NCBI GenBank assembly: GCA_031266495.1
Contig: JAISAX010000564.1
Span: 1-9,965, forward strand
Reading direction: 5' to 3'
Length of the DNA stretch: 9,965 nucleotides
From: Opitutaceae bacterium
GTDB lineage: Bacteria; Verrucomicrobiota; Verrucomicrobiae; Opitutales; Opitutaceae
The translations under genes and the position numbers were made by a program. Below the pieces are notes generated by a model, which had not been told where the DNA came from, did no database searches, and saw nothing but the letters and a program-made list of their open reading frames with translations. Numbering within the stretch: the first letter of the stretch is position 1; every line of letters begins with the position of its first letter. Of the stretch, positions 1-7,707 are shown piece after piece.

Positions 1-71
1 CCTCGTGGCGGGAGCCTGCGCCCTTGCCGGTTTTGCCGGCGCGCGCCCCCGGCTGCGGCCCTTGCCCCTCT

Positions 72-95
72 CCCCCCCCCACCCCCCCCCCCCCC
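72..95 (+). repeat. Poly-C tract (C9-A-C14) before the GH71-like gene
   Basis: Nine C, one A, then fourteen C, followed by a pyrimidine-rich leader that reaches the ATG at 119. The sequence before it (1-71) is GC-rich and shows no recognisable gene. It contains only a short GCCGG/CCGGC inverted repeat near 27-41. This is the first of several such tracts in the window. A length-variable promoter or leader element, or a junction between unrelated segments, are both possible. Confidence 0.9.
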
Positions 96-118
96 TCCTC
101 CACTCATCCCTTCCTGTC

Positions 119-2884
119 ATGCGCATGAACACTTCCTTGCGTGCGGTTATTTCCGTCGCCGCGGCTTCGGTTGCGACCCTTGCGAACCTTGCGACCCCGG
201 CGACCCCGGCGGACGGACTGGCCGCGACCAGCATCGAAAAACGCACGGTGATGTTTTTCGAACCGTGGCAGGCCATCAACAACAACGTGGCCATGTCACA
301 AAATTACCATGACATGCCGCTGGCCCGGGCGCTGGACAACGACCCCGTCGCCAACCTGCGCGCCGAGGCCTTGCGGGCGGCGGCGTATGGCTGCGACACA
401 TTCGCCTCCACCATCGCGTGCCGGGACGGCTGGGCCTGGTCGGAACACTTCACCCTGTTGCTGCGAGCGCTGGAAGGCACCGGCCTGAAGGCGTTCCCCA
501 GCTACGTGCGTATCATGGACACGGATACCGACGAAAAACGGGCGCTCGATTTCATGCGCAAATGGGCCGGCCATCCCGCCTGGCTCCGGGTGGGCGGCGC
601 CCCGGTGTGGTCCACCTTCTGGGCGGACCAGCGGGGAGACGCCGGCACCTACCGCCGCCTGCGCGAACGCCTCGAAAAGGCCGGCCTGCGCACCTTCATC
701 GTCGGCGACCCCGTTTCGGGATGGGACCGGCCCGTGACGGAAGCCGGCGTCGCGGCCTACTCCGGCTCCTTTGATCTCGTTTACAGTTTCGGGGAACTCG
801 GCCGGGCCGGGAAACAAAGTCCGGCGGACGCCTACCGTCTGCTCGGCGAGGCGTCCCGGCGTCATGCGCGGGCGGGCGGCTGGATGGCGGGCATCGAACC
901 CGGCTACCTCGGCGGCTGGTACAGCGGACGCAACGACTATTACCTGCCCTTCAGAAACCTCGACCAGTGGCTGGACTCCTGGGAAAGCGCGCTCGCCGCA
1001 ATGCCGGACTGGATACAATGGATCACCTGGAACGACAAGGACGAGACCCACGTGCAGCCCACCCTCTTCCAGTGGGAAACACTGCTGGAACTCGGCGCCT
1101 GGCACACGCGGCGCTGGCGGGCGGACCAGCGGGCTGGCCAGCAAGGAACGCCCCCGGACGAACGCCGCCTCTACGCGGCCTACCCGCGCGAGCAACTGGC
1201 GGGCACGGTGCAGCGCATCGAAATCGTGTCATTGCCGGGGCATGACAACCGGCCTGTCACGGTGCGCGGCGAATTGCGCGCGCCCGACGGACGTCCCCTG
1301 GCAACGCTGCCCGAACGCACCCTCGCGGGCGACAAGCTGGCGCGGACCGACTGGGCGGTGGACACCACGGACCTGGCAATCGCTCCGCTGGCCGTGCCCG
1401 TGCTGAACGTGGACGGCGTCGATCACACACTCCCGGCCATCCTCTTCCGCTCGGGCTGGATCCAGAACCAGACTACACTAAAAATCCCCCTGCGCCGCGC
1501 CGCGACCCCAGGCAGCGGACAGGCAACATTGACCCTGGACACAAGCGACCCCGGCACCGCATCCGCCCGCCTGGAATGGGAAGCGCCGGAGCCGCTCCGC
1601 TCCATCACACTGTTCCGGAACGACTGGCGAATGGGCGAATTCGAGACCGGCGACAATCCGGCGCGACGCGCACAAGTAATGCTCTCGTCATCCAGGCCGG
1701 TGCGATTCCGCGCCACCGTGGCCGGCGGGACGGTGCTGCGGGCGCGACGCTCCTCAAACAACAACCCGGCGGCGCTGGCCCGGGAAACCGGCGAAATTCG
1801 CGGCCTGTGCGACCGGGGATTCCCGATCGCCGTCGAACTGGCGGTGGCCCCCGGCGCGACCCTGCACTTTGCCACACCGGCGGGCGCTGAAACCGGAAAC
1901 ATGCGCGTGGCCGACGCGCTTGCCGCCGACGGCGTTGCCCTGCCGGTTGGCCAATCCGGACTCTCGCTGCGCGCCGTCCGCGCGGACGCCCTGGCCGACG
2001 AACGTCGCGACCTGCCGGCGGACGCGCCGCGAATCCTGACGCTGGCGCTGGCCGTCGATGGCCACCGGGCAAACGACACCTGGCACGCTCGCCTGGAAAC
2101 GGCCTCGGGCAAAATCATTGAAAGCAATTACGTCCATCCCCTGGCGAAGTCCCCGCCCGTGGAAATCCGCGTGATACGCACCCCCTTCTCCATGGACATG
2201 CACCGGACGGACGCCTGTTTTTCAACGCCTCCGGTCACACGCGCCTCTGTAGTGACAACCCGGGTACACCCGGCGATCTTGCAGGAATCCGCGTGGGATT
2301 TTTCCAGCGAAACGAATCCCGGACGCGACACAGCGGACCGCTCCCCGCTCACCCTGGGGCGCGGAAACAGTTTTCTTTCGGTGGACGCCGCCCGCGTGCC
2401 GTTGCGGATTGCAGGCGGCGGACCGGCGGGCGCGGCCTGCCTCGAATTCGATGGCGTTGACGACCGCGCCCAACTGACCGTGCAAAACGAACCGAAAGGA
2501 CCGTTCACGATTTCGTTCGACCTGTATCCGGCGGGCGGCAACCCGGCATCCGCGCAAAACATTCTCGGCGCGGAGGAACAAAAAACCGGCGCCATCGAGA
2601 TCGTCCGTCTGGCCGACGGAAGGCTCCGCGCCGGACGGACCGGCGTGGGATTCGCAACCAGCCCGCGTCCTGTCCCTGCGGATACGTGGACGCGAGTCGA
2701 GGCATTTTTCACCGGCGACCGTTTTCTGCTTCGTCTCGACGGATCGGAAGTCGCGTCTGTTGCCGCCGGTGATCCGGGATTCCGCAGGTTCGGGAATTCG
2801 CGGCTTTATCTGGGAGGAAAAGAAAAACCGCTTCGCGGGCGTCTCGCCAACGTGAGCGTGAGCGGCTTCGCCATCGCGCGCTGA
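119..2884 (+). CDS. Secreted GH71-like glycoside hydrolase with C-terminal LamG-like domain
   Basis: Predicted extracellular glycan hydrolase of 921 residues. GH71 enzymes are endo-1,3-alpha-glucanases, but the substrate here is inferred only from the family. A Sec-type signal peptide (about residues 1-32) is followed by a catalytic-like region (about 40-360). That region has a GCDTF strand, a WLRVGGAPVWSTF segment (compare the GH71 G-K-P-V-x-S-T-F pattern) and WITWNDKDETH at 301-311, resembling the GH71 TWNDYGESH motif. A middle part of beta-sandwich character follows, then a concanavalin/LamG-like domain (about 725-921; FDGVDDRAQL, FTISFDLYP, LRLDG). The frame stays open upstream to a GTG at 5, but that extension crosses the poly-C tract, encodes a proline run and would bury the signal peptide, so ATG 119 is chosen. 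ATG 125 is an equal alternative. No Shine-Dalgarno is seen. The prepilin-like gene follows after 55 bases. It could instead be a GH99-like enzyme. Confidence 0.75.
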   Translation: MRMNTSLRAVISVAAASVATLANLATPATPADGLAATSIEKRTVMFFEPWQAINNNVAMSQNYHDMPLARALDNDPVANLRAEALRAAAYGCDTFASTIACRDGWAWSEHFTLLLRALEGTGLKAFPSYVRIMDTDTDEKRALDFMRKWAGHPAWLRVGGAPVWSTFWADQRGDAGTYRRLRERLEKAGLRTFIVGDPVSGWDRPVTEAGVAAYSGSFDLVYSFGELGRAGKQSPADAYRLLGEASRRHARAGGWMAGIEPGYLGGWYSGRNDYYLPFRNLDQWLDSWESALAAMPDWIQWITWNDKDETHVQPTLFQWETLLELGAWHTRRWRADQRAGQQGTPPDERRLYAAYPREQLAGTVQRIEIVSLPGHDNRPVTVRGELRAPDGRPLATLPERTLAGDKLARTDWAVDTTDLAIAPLAVPVLNVDGVDHTLPAILFRSGWIQNQTTLKIPLRRAATPGSGQATLTLDTSDPGTASARLEWEAPEPLRSITLFRNDWRMGEFETGDNPARRAQVMLSSSRPVRFRATVAGGTVLRARRSSNNNPAALARETGEIRGLCDRGFPIAVELAVAPGATLHFATPAGAETGNMRVADALAADGVALPVGQSGLSLRAVRADALADERRDLPADAPRILTLALAVDGHRANDTWHARLETASGKIIESNYVHPLAKSPPVEIRVIRTPFSMDMHRTDACFSTPPVTRASVVTTRVHPAILQESAWDFSSETNPGRDTADRSPLTLGRGNSFLSVDAARVPLRIAGGGPAGAACLEFDGVDDRAQLTVQNEPKGPFTISFDLYPAGGNPASAQNILGAEEQKTGAIEIVRLADGRLRAGRTGVGFATSPRPVPADTWTRVEAFFTGDRFLLRLDGSEVASVAAGDPGFRRFGNSRLYLGGKEKPLRGRLANVSVSGFAIAR

Positions 2885-2895
2885 AACATGACATT

Positions 2896-2907
2896 CCCCC
2901 CCCCCCC
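2896..2907 (+). repeat. Poly-C tract (C12) between GH71-like and first prepilin genes
   Basis: Twelve C followed by a CT-rich stretch (TCTCTCCTCTCCTCTCCC) that ends about 20 bases before the ATG at 2940. It fills most of the 55-base spacer. The arrangement (tract, CT-rich leader, ATG, no purine-rich ribosome site) matches the one before the GH71-like gene. Confidence 0.9.
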
Positions 2908-2939
2908 TCTCTCCTCTCCTCTCCCAATCCTGGCACATC

Positions 2940-3617
2940 ATGAAAACACCATCATCATCGCGAAGACGCGCTTCTCGTCCTGGTTGCTGCGGACGCGGTT
3001 TCACGCTGGTCGAGCTGCTGACGGTCATTGCGATCATCGGCCTGCTCGCGGCCATTATCATCCCGGTTACGGGCAAAGTCCGTGCCAGCGCCCGGGCCAC
3101 CCGCTGTCTCTCGAACATGCGGCAGGTGGGCACGGCGTTCCTGCTCTACGCGACAGACAACCGGAACACCTTTCCCGTCCAGGACACGGCGACTGCGCCC
3201 TTCGATGCGCAGACGAGCTGGAGCGGCCAGATTTATCCCTACACGCAGACGTGGGCCGTCATGCGGTGTCCGGAATACAAGGGTGCGGCGGAGAATCCCG
3301 TCTGTTATCTGTACAACCGCCATGTGGCGCAAAACATGGCGGGTTTTCTGTCCCTTCCGCGGGGCGCGCCGACAGGGATTTTTCAATCGCAGAAACCTTC
3401 GCGGGACGTGGTGATGCTCGACCAGCAGGCGGCGGCGGCAGGACTGGCGCCGGTGGCCGATATTCCCAACCAGAATCCCGACACGACACCATGGTGGTAT
3501 CCGCACAAAAACAGGCAGAGGACCACCCTCTATGTGGACGGACATGTTTCCTTTACGGACAACCACATCCCGCAATACGGAACCGCCTCCGACGCGTGGA
3601 GCTGGACGATTTACTGA
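2940..3617 (+). CDS. Prepilin-type N-terminal cleavage/methylation protein (type II pseudopilin-like) 1
   Basis: A 225-residue single-pass envelope protein of the large pseudopilin-like family common in Verrucomicrobiota, Planctomycetota and Lentisphaerota. Residues 1-20 form a basic leader ending in Gly20. The cleavage site is G20|FTLVE with Glu25 at the conserved position 5 of the mature protein, followed by a hydrophobic helix to about residue 42. The C-terminus has the family's processing-associated pattern H...DG (His189, Asp200-Gly201), but with ten residues between His and Asp instead of the usual nine. Cysteines at 56, 110 and 122 could form a disulfide. The family probably uses a prepilin peptidase and a type II/IV-like assembly system encoded elsewhere. 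Its exact role is unknown; the neighbours suggest surface handling of glycans. The ATG at 2940 is the natural start because the basic leader begins there. Confidence 0.9.
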   Translation: MKTPSSSRRRASRPGCCGRGFTLVELLTVIAIIGLLAAIIIPVTGKVRASARATRCLSNMRQVGTAFLLYATDNRNTFPVQDTATAPFDAQTSWSGQIYPYTQTWAVMRCPEYKGAAENPVCYLYNRHVAQNMAGFLSLPRGAPTGIFQSQKPSRDVVMLDQQAAAAGLAPVADIPNQNPDTTPWWYPHKNRQRTTLYVDGHVSFTDNHIPQYGTASDAWSWTIY

Positions 3618-3908
3618 GTCGGCACCAGGAGGTCTCGCATACCAGGTGTATCCAAAAAACCGGACAGGCATTGGTCGTGGCGCGGGCTTTTTCCGCCAAT
3701 CGCCCGCCGACGGCGAAGCCGCCGGATCGGGCAGGCGGTAATTGCTGGCCAGCAGGCGCTGGAGTTCGGCGCGCTCCGGCAGGTCGAGCGACTCGGCATC
3801 GGGCGCGTCCACGACATAAAGAAGCGTCGTTTCCTGATGCCTGACTGCCGCGGCCAGGCGTGTAAAAAAAACCTGTCCGGATTTCCTGATTGTTTGAAAT
3901 TCAGCCAC
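3618..3908 (-). pseudogene. Possible remnant of an unrecognised gene
   Basis: On the - strand, from a GTG at 3908, the frame reads a plausible soluble protein for about 65 residues. It includes RKSGQVFFTRLAAAV, TTLLYVVDAPDAESLDLPER and LQRLLASNYRLPDP. After about 3700 it becomes low quality and then runs on antisense to the first prepilin gene with no natural end. The good stretch begins close to the C22 tract, so it may be a gene fragment cut at that junction. I do not recognise the family. A short inverted repeat (CCGGACAGG 3660-3668, CCTGTCCGG 3872-3880) brackets the segment. The alternative is chance composition in GC-rich DNA. Confidence 0.3.
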
Positions 3909-3923
3909 AAAGCATCGATCCCT

Positions 3924-3945
3924 CCCCCCCCCCCCCCCCCCCCCC
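3924..3945 (+). repeat. Poly-C tract (C22)
   Basis: Twenty-two consecutive C, the longest run in the window, followed by an alternating GC stretch (GCGCGCGGGCCCGG). It lies 280 bases before the second prepilin gene and 15 bases from the start of the - strand gene-like stretch. The other strand is G22, able in principle to form a quadruplex. The true length is uncertain because such runs are read poorly. Confidence 0.9.
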
Positions 3946-4203
3946 GCGCGCGGGCCCGGACGGGAATGTCCCCGTCCCGTCCTGTTTTCACCATTTATCC
4001 CGCAACTTGACCCTGTGCACTTTCGCGCTCCGGCCAGGGCCGCTCACGTCCGCCGGTTTCAAGCGCCAACTTCCTGCATTCTAGCGAGTTCAACAGGACA
4101 GCCCGACGTCGCTCTCCGGTTGTCAGGCGGACGGTTTCCGGTAAAAACCGGGGCCGGTCCGGAGGTCATGGTATTATCCGGCTCTCACGTTCCCGAAGAC
4201 AAC

Positions 4204-4217
4204 AAACCTCAAATCCC
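4204..4217 (+). repeat. Two heptamer repeats before the second prepilin gene
   Basis: AAACCTC and AAATCCC stand in tandem, ending 8 bases before the ATG at 4226. They match the consensus AAAYCNC of the four-copy array before the next gene (5047-5074). The block ACAAACCTCAAATC here matches ACAAACCGCAAATC there at 13 of 14 bases. The function is unknown; an unstructured A-rich leader that helps translation is one option. Confidence 0.5.
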
Positions 4218-4225
4218 GAACAGAC

Positions 4226-5041
4226 ATGACCCGATACTGCCGCCGCAGCCACTCCGCATCCAATATCCGGAACATGGATACGATTCCGGACACCGGACAA
4301 AAACCGGCATCCACCGATACCACCACTACAACCGGCACCACCACCGGAACCGCGGCTGCGGCTGCCTTCACACTGATCGAATTGCTCACGGTTGTAGCGA
4401 TTATCGGGATACTTGCCGGCCTTGTCCTCGCCAGCGTCGGCATGGCCCGCAAAAAAGCGCATCAGATCCGGTGCATTGCCAACCTCCGCCAGGTCGGCAT
4501 CGCCATCCTCGCCTACACCGACGAACACAAGGGCATCCTCCCCGGCCCCTCCTTCGTCGGCCTCGGCAACACCTACAAAAACAACCCCGGCGCTTACCAA
4601 TTTTGCGCGCTGCTCGGCCCCTGGATGGGCTACCCCGAATCCTCGGCTCTCAAATCCGGCGTGAGCGTTACCGTCACTCAACTGCATTGCCCCTCGCGTC
4701 CGCTCAATCTCACGACCGACGACCCATCCGAGCCGGCGACATTTATCGCCCAGGTCAACATGAACACACTCTCCAACGGCTCCGGACGCCCCTTTGGCGC
4801 CGCGCCCGTCGGCACGACAACCCTGCGCCTGCCCGTCCCTCTCGCCGAACTGGAAGCGCACGGCGGCGCTTCGCAAGTCTGGTCGATCATGGAGGCGGAC
4901 CAGGGCGTCACCTGGAGCAGCGTCAAGGGCAGCGGCTGGTTTCCCAAGCTCCCCGCCTCCCCCGCGCACGGCGGACGCCGCACCACGCTCTACTTCGACG
5001 CCCGCGTCGCCCTCCTCGACAAACTCCCTCCAAAAATCTGA
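4226..5041 (+). CDS. Prepilin-type N-terminal cleavage/methylation protein (type II pseudopilin-like) 2
   Basis: A 271-residue pseudopilin-like protein. The hydrophobic segment starts at FTLIELLTVVAIIG (48-61), with Glu52 as the conserved Glu5. It is unusual in two ways. The residue before the cleavage site is Ala47, not Gly. The 47-residue leader ends in a Thr/Ala-rich low-complexity run (residues 30-47) instead of a short basic peptide. The C-terminus keeps His248 and Asp258 at exactly nine residues' spacing, but the usual DG is DA (258-259). CIANLRQVG at 83-91 parallels CLSNMRQVG in the first prepilin, so the two are paralogues. The start is uncertain: ATG 4226 gives a leader with Arg3, Arg6, Arg7 and Arg15; ATG 4274 (Met17) would leave almost no positive charge, so 4226 is preferred. 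It is followed after 49 bases by the PEP-CTERM gene, probably in one operon. The role is inferred from the family only. Confidence 0.85.
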   Translation: MTRYCRRSHSASNIRNMDTIPDTGQKPASTDTTTTTGTTTGTAAAAAFTLIELLTVVAIIGILAGLVLASVGMARKKAHQIRCIANLRQVGIAILAYTDEHKGILPGPSFVGLGNTYKNNPGAYQFCALLGPWMGYPESSALKSGVSVTVTQLHCPSRPLNLTTDDPSEPATFIAQVNMNTLSNGSGRPFGAAPVGTTTLRLPVPLAELEAHGGASQVWSIMEADQGVTWSSVKGSGWFPKLPASPAHGGRRTTLYFDARVALLDKLPPKI

Positions 5042-5046
5042 CCCGC

Positions 5047-5074
5047 AAACCACAAACCGCAAATCACAAACCAT
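5047..5074 (+). repeat. Four tandem 7-base repeats upstream of the PEP-CTERM gene
   Basis: AAACCAC, AAACCGC, AAATCAC and AAACCAT follow one another directly in the 49-base spacer between the second prepilin gene and the PEP-CTERM gene, ending 16 bases before the ATG. Related heptamers lie before the second prepilin gene (4204-4217). They contrast with the C-rich surroundings by being A-rich and free of G except one base. They could be a protein binding array, an unstructured translation enhancer or a decayed tandem repeat. Confidence 0.65.
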
Positions 5075-5090
5075 CGACCATAATATTGTC

Positions 5091-6017
5091 ATGAAAGATA
5101 AACTACAAAAAACATGTCTCCGCGCGCCCGGCCTTCGGGCTGCCGCGCTTTTGAACGCCGCCATCGTATCCCTTGCGTCCGCCGCTGCCGCCACCGCCGC
5201 ATCGACGACCCTTCTCCAGGACAGCTTCGACGACGGCGACCGCGCCGGCTGGTTCAGCGCCAGCAGTAATGCATCCTCCTGCACACTGGATAACGATGCG
5301 GGCACGCTCACCATCGGTCCGGAACGGCACATAGTGACCTACTTTGAGGCCACGACGCTTGCCATCGGCGATTCGCTCACCGTCTCGTTTGATGTCTCCT
5401 TCAACAATCCCAAAAGTTACAGCAACGGAATCCGCATGGCGCTTTACGATTCGCACAGCACCGCGGAAACCTCCAACCGCGTCGCCGCCGATGGTCACGG
5501 ATCGGGCAACGACCTGTTCAAACCCTACACCGGCTACCGTGCCGACATGAGTTTCACCGCATACACCGGCACGACCAACGCGATTTACATCCGGCATCGC
5601 AACCCTGCCGACGCCACCCACACCGGCAATTCCCTGCTCCATTCCAACACCGGCATGTATTACGAAAACATCGAGGGAGGCGGCGGCTCGTCCGCAACGC
5701 CAACAGATGCCGCGCTCTACACCGGCGTCTTCACCATCACGCGCCTTGCCACGGGAACAAAAATCCTCGTCAGCCTCGTCGGAACCGGACTGACGAATTA
5801 CAGCTTCGAGGCCGAGGACACCAATGGATATTCCACCTTCGACACCTTTGCCATCCTGCTACCCACGAGCAACGCGATGGACACCCTTACGCTGCACGAC
5901 GTGACCATCACCCACGCCGCCGCCGTCCCCGAACCGGCAACCGCCGCCGCCATGCTGGGCGTGCTGACCGCCGCGCTCGCCGCCGTCATTCTCACGCTTC
6001 GCCGCCGCCAACGCTGA
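5091..6017 (+). CDS. PEP-CTERM sorting-domain protein with LamG-like beta-sandwich
   Basis: A 308-residue exported protein. It has an N-terminal signal peptide (about 1-37: basic start KDKLQK, then an Ala/Leu-rich core) and a single domain rich in predicted beta strands (about 40-275; LLQDSFDDGDRAGW near its start). This resembles secreted concanavalin-like lectin or CBM folds. The C-terminal PEP-CTERM sorting signal (279-308) consists of VPEP, a hydrophobic helix and the basic tail RRRQR. In the known system this tail is recognised by an exosortase, usually in bacteria that make exopolysaccharide. No exosortase gene is in this window. The frame is open further upstream, but ATG 5091 gives the signal peptide directly. 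It stops 7 bases before the beta-helix gene, so the two are probably translated together. It likely holds or displays a glycan or the neighbouring enzyme at the surface. No enzymatic residues are recognised. Confidence 0.88.
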   Translation: MKDKLQKTCLRAPGLRAAALLNAAIVSLASAAAATAASTTLLQDSFDDGDRAGWFSASSNASSCTLDNDAGTLTIGPERHIVTYFEATTLAIGDSLTVSFDVSFNNPKSYSNGIRMALYDSHSTAETSNRVAADGHGSGNDLFKPYTGYRADMSFTAYTGTTNAIYIRHRNPADATHTGNSLLHSNTGMYYENIEGGGGSSATPTDAALYTGVFTITRLATGTKILVSLVGTGLTNYSFEAEDTNGYSTFDTFAILLPTSNAMDTLTLHDVTITHAAAVPEPATAAAMLGVLTAALAAVILTLRRRQR

Positions 6018-6024
6018 ATTTCCC

Positions 6025-7671
6025 ATGCACACATCGCGCTCTCTGGCCATTGCCGCCGCCCTGCTCCTCGCCGCCGCGTCCACCCGCGCCTCCCTGTGGG
6101 ATGAATACGCCGCCGCACCCGACACGCATCCCGCCATCCCCAACTGTTCGTATGCAGGATACCACTACGGAGAAAAACCGTTGCCCGACACCGCCGCGCC
6201 CGGCTTCGCCCCGCGTTTTGACGTGAAAAAATACGGCGCGAAAGGCGACGGCGAAACCGACGACACCGCCGCCATTCGCGCCGCCATCGCCGCCGTTAAT
6301 CCCGACGTCGGCGGCATCGTCTGGTTCCCCGACGGCAACTACAAAATCAGCGACGTCCTTTTTGTTCACACGAACAAGAGCGTCCTGCGCGGAGAAAGCC
6401 GTGACGGCGTGCAACTCATTTTTACGCGTCCCCTCGAAACCGCGTGGTTTCCCCACCGTTACCCCGCGAAAACCAAAACCGGATGGGCCACCAACTGGAA
6501 CTACAGCGGTGGCCTCATCTGGTTCACCCCCTCCCCCCCCTCTCCCGCTCCGGAAGGTGCGCCAAGAGCACAACGACACGAAGGCCCCGCGCTGCCGCTC
6601 GCCGCCCCTGCCCGTCGCGGCGACTCCACGATCAGACTCGCCTCCGCCGCCCCCGCCGGGCTCCTCCGCGCAGGCGACCTCGTCTCCCTCCGCCAGACCA
6701 TCGGCACGGACGATTATTCCCTCGCGAAACACCTCTGCGGTGACGGCGCCTGGGCCGATGCCTTTGACTGGAAAGCCGCCCCCTACGGAGCCGCCTGGCC
6801 CAAACCCGGCAAACCAAACTGGATCGTTGAAATCGCCGCCATTGCCGGCGACGCCCGGACGATCACGCTCCGGCAACCCCTGCGCTTCGGCCTGCGCGCC
6901 GACTGGGAACCCGTTCTCCAAAAATACGCGCCCTTCATCCGCGAGAGCGGCATCGAAAACATGACCCTGCGTTACCTGCGCGAATACGAATGGGTCAAAA
7001 AAATCCACCACGGCAACTGTCGCGGATGGAACGCGCCGTATTTCGCTTACGCCATTCACTGCTGGCTGCGCGACGTGACGATGATCGACATGGAAAACGG
7101 CCCGAGCCTCGCCCGGACCAAATGCGTCACCCTCACCCGTTTTACGCTCAAGGCGAGCGCGCCGGAACGTCTGACGCATCATCACGGCCCCATCTGCCGC
7201 GGCAGCCACGATAACTTATTCAGTGATTTCCGCATCGAGACCCGGCCCGACCACGGCCTCAACGTCGAGATTTTCGCCAGCGGCAACGTCTGGACGCGAG
7301 GCATTCTCGAGCATGGGATTTTCGATACACACCGCGCCCTGCCTTTCGAGAACCTGCACACGGACATCACGCTCGTGCGCAACGACGGTTTCCACGGCGG
7401 CAATGGCGGACCGATCCTCGGCGCGCGTTCCGTGGAGTGGAACATCCGCGTGCCAGGCGGTCGCGATTATCTTGTTGGCTGGGCGAACGCGCATCCCGAC
7501 GGGGCGATTGTCGGCCTGCAGGGGGCGAAACCGGTCTGGGACGGCGAACCGAAAAGCACGCCGACCGGCGAAGGCGTGTCCGGTTGCCGTATCGAAAGTC
7601 AGGGCGCCGTCCCTTCGCCAGCCAATCTCCACGAGGCGCAACTCAAGCTCCGTCTCGGGCGCGACGGCTGA
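6025..7671 (+). CDS. Secreted right-handed beta-helix protein, pectate-lyase superfamily (GH28/PL-like)
   Basis: A 548-residue exported protein. It has a signal peptide (about 1-23) and then the hallmark start of a Pectate_lyase_3-type beta-helix, FDVKKYGAKGDGETDDTAAI (64-83). A predicted beta-helix follows to about residue 530, with a HHHG motif at 384-387 and many polar ladder residues (RGSHDNLFSDFRIE, 391-404). Members cleave pectin-like or other acidic polysaccharides by hydrolysis or elimination. The substrate cannot be told from the sequence, and some members are non-catalytic. Residues about 168-186 form a proline-rich stretch with no beta-helix character. It is encoded from a C8 run (6533-6540) and looks like an in-frame insertion. 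ATG 6025 is 8 bases after the previous stop; no Shine-Dalgarno is seen, so translation by coupling is likely. It is the last gene of the + strand module. Confidence 0.85.
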   Translation: MHTSRSLAIAAALLLAAASTRASLWDEYAAAPDTHPAIPNCSYAGYHYGEKPLPDTAAPGFAPRFDVKKYGAKGDGETDDTAAIRAAIAAVNPDVGGIVWFPDGNYKISDVLFVHTNKSVLRGESRDGVQLIFTRPLETAWFPHRYPAKTKTGWATNWNYSGGLIWFTPSPPSPAPEGAPRAQRHEGPALPLAAPARRGDSTIRLASAAPAGLLRAGDLVSLRQTIGTDDYSLAKHLCGDGAWADAFDWKAAPYGAAWPKPGKPNWIVEIAAIAGDARTITLRQPLRFGLRADWEPVLQKYAPFIRESGIENMTLRYLREYEWVKKIHHGNCRGWNAPYFAYAIHCWLRDVTMIDMENGPSLARTKCVTLTRFTLKASAPERLTHHHGPICRGSHDNLFSDFRIETRPDHGLNVEIFASGNVWTRGILEHGIFDTHRALPFENLHTDITLVRNDGFHGGNGGPILGARSVEWNIRVPGGRDYLVGWANAHPDGAIVGLQGAKPVWDGEPKSTPTGEGVSGCRIESQGAVPSPANLHEAQLKLRLGRDG

Positions 7672-7707
7672 CACGATGCCGCCTGTCGTACTCCGTATCC
7701 AGAAAAT

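Larger units (their letters stand above)
3618..4225. other. 608-base gap between the two prepilin genes
   Basis: No convincing complete gene is seen. From 3618 to 3908 there is a protein-like stretch on the - strand (separate entry), then a C22 tract at 3924-3945. GGACGGG (3958-3964) and CCCGTCC (3971-3977) could form a 7-base stem, with TTTT at 3984-3987, but the T run is too far from the stem for a good terminator. CGGTTT (4132-4137) and AAACCG (4145-4150) form another weak hairpin. TTGACC at 4007-4012 resembles a -35 box, and TATTAT at 4172-4177 resembles a -10 box, but they are not properly spaced for each other. A promoter for the second prepilin operon probably lies here, but I cannot place it. 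Confidence 0.6.

Noticed and set aside
5..118. GTG start at 5 extending the GH71-like protein by 38 residues
   Set aside because: The extension crosses the poly-C tract, encodes a proline run and would put the signal peptide inside the protein.
3958..3987. Hairpin GGACGGG/CCCGTCC followed by TTTT as a terminator
   Set aside because: The T run begins seven bases after the stem and is short, and no gene ends immediately before it.
4015..5094. Open frame of 359 codons on the + strand overlapping the second prepilin
   Set aside because: It is a shifted frame of that gene, rich in Arg, His and Pro, without domains.
4166..5332. Long open frame (388 codons) on the - strand
   Set aside because: It is antisense to the second prepilin and PEP-CTERM genes, has low-complexity composition and no recognisable motif; GC-rich DNA makes such open frames common.
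5992..7209. Long open frame (405 codons) on the - strand
   Set aside because: It is antisense to the beta-helix gene; the Gly/Val-rich composition is typical of the complement of a GC-rich gene.
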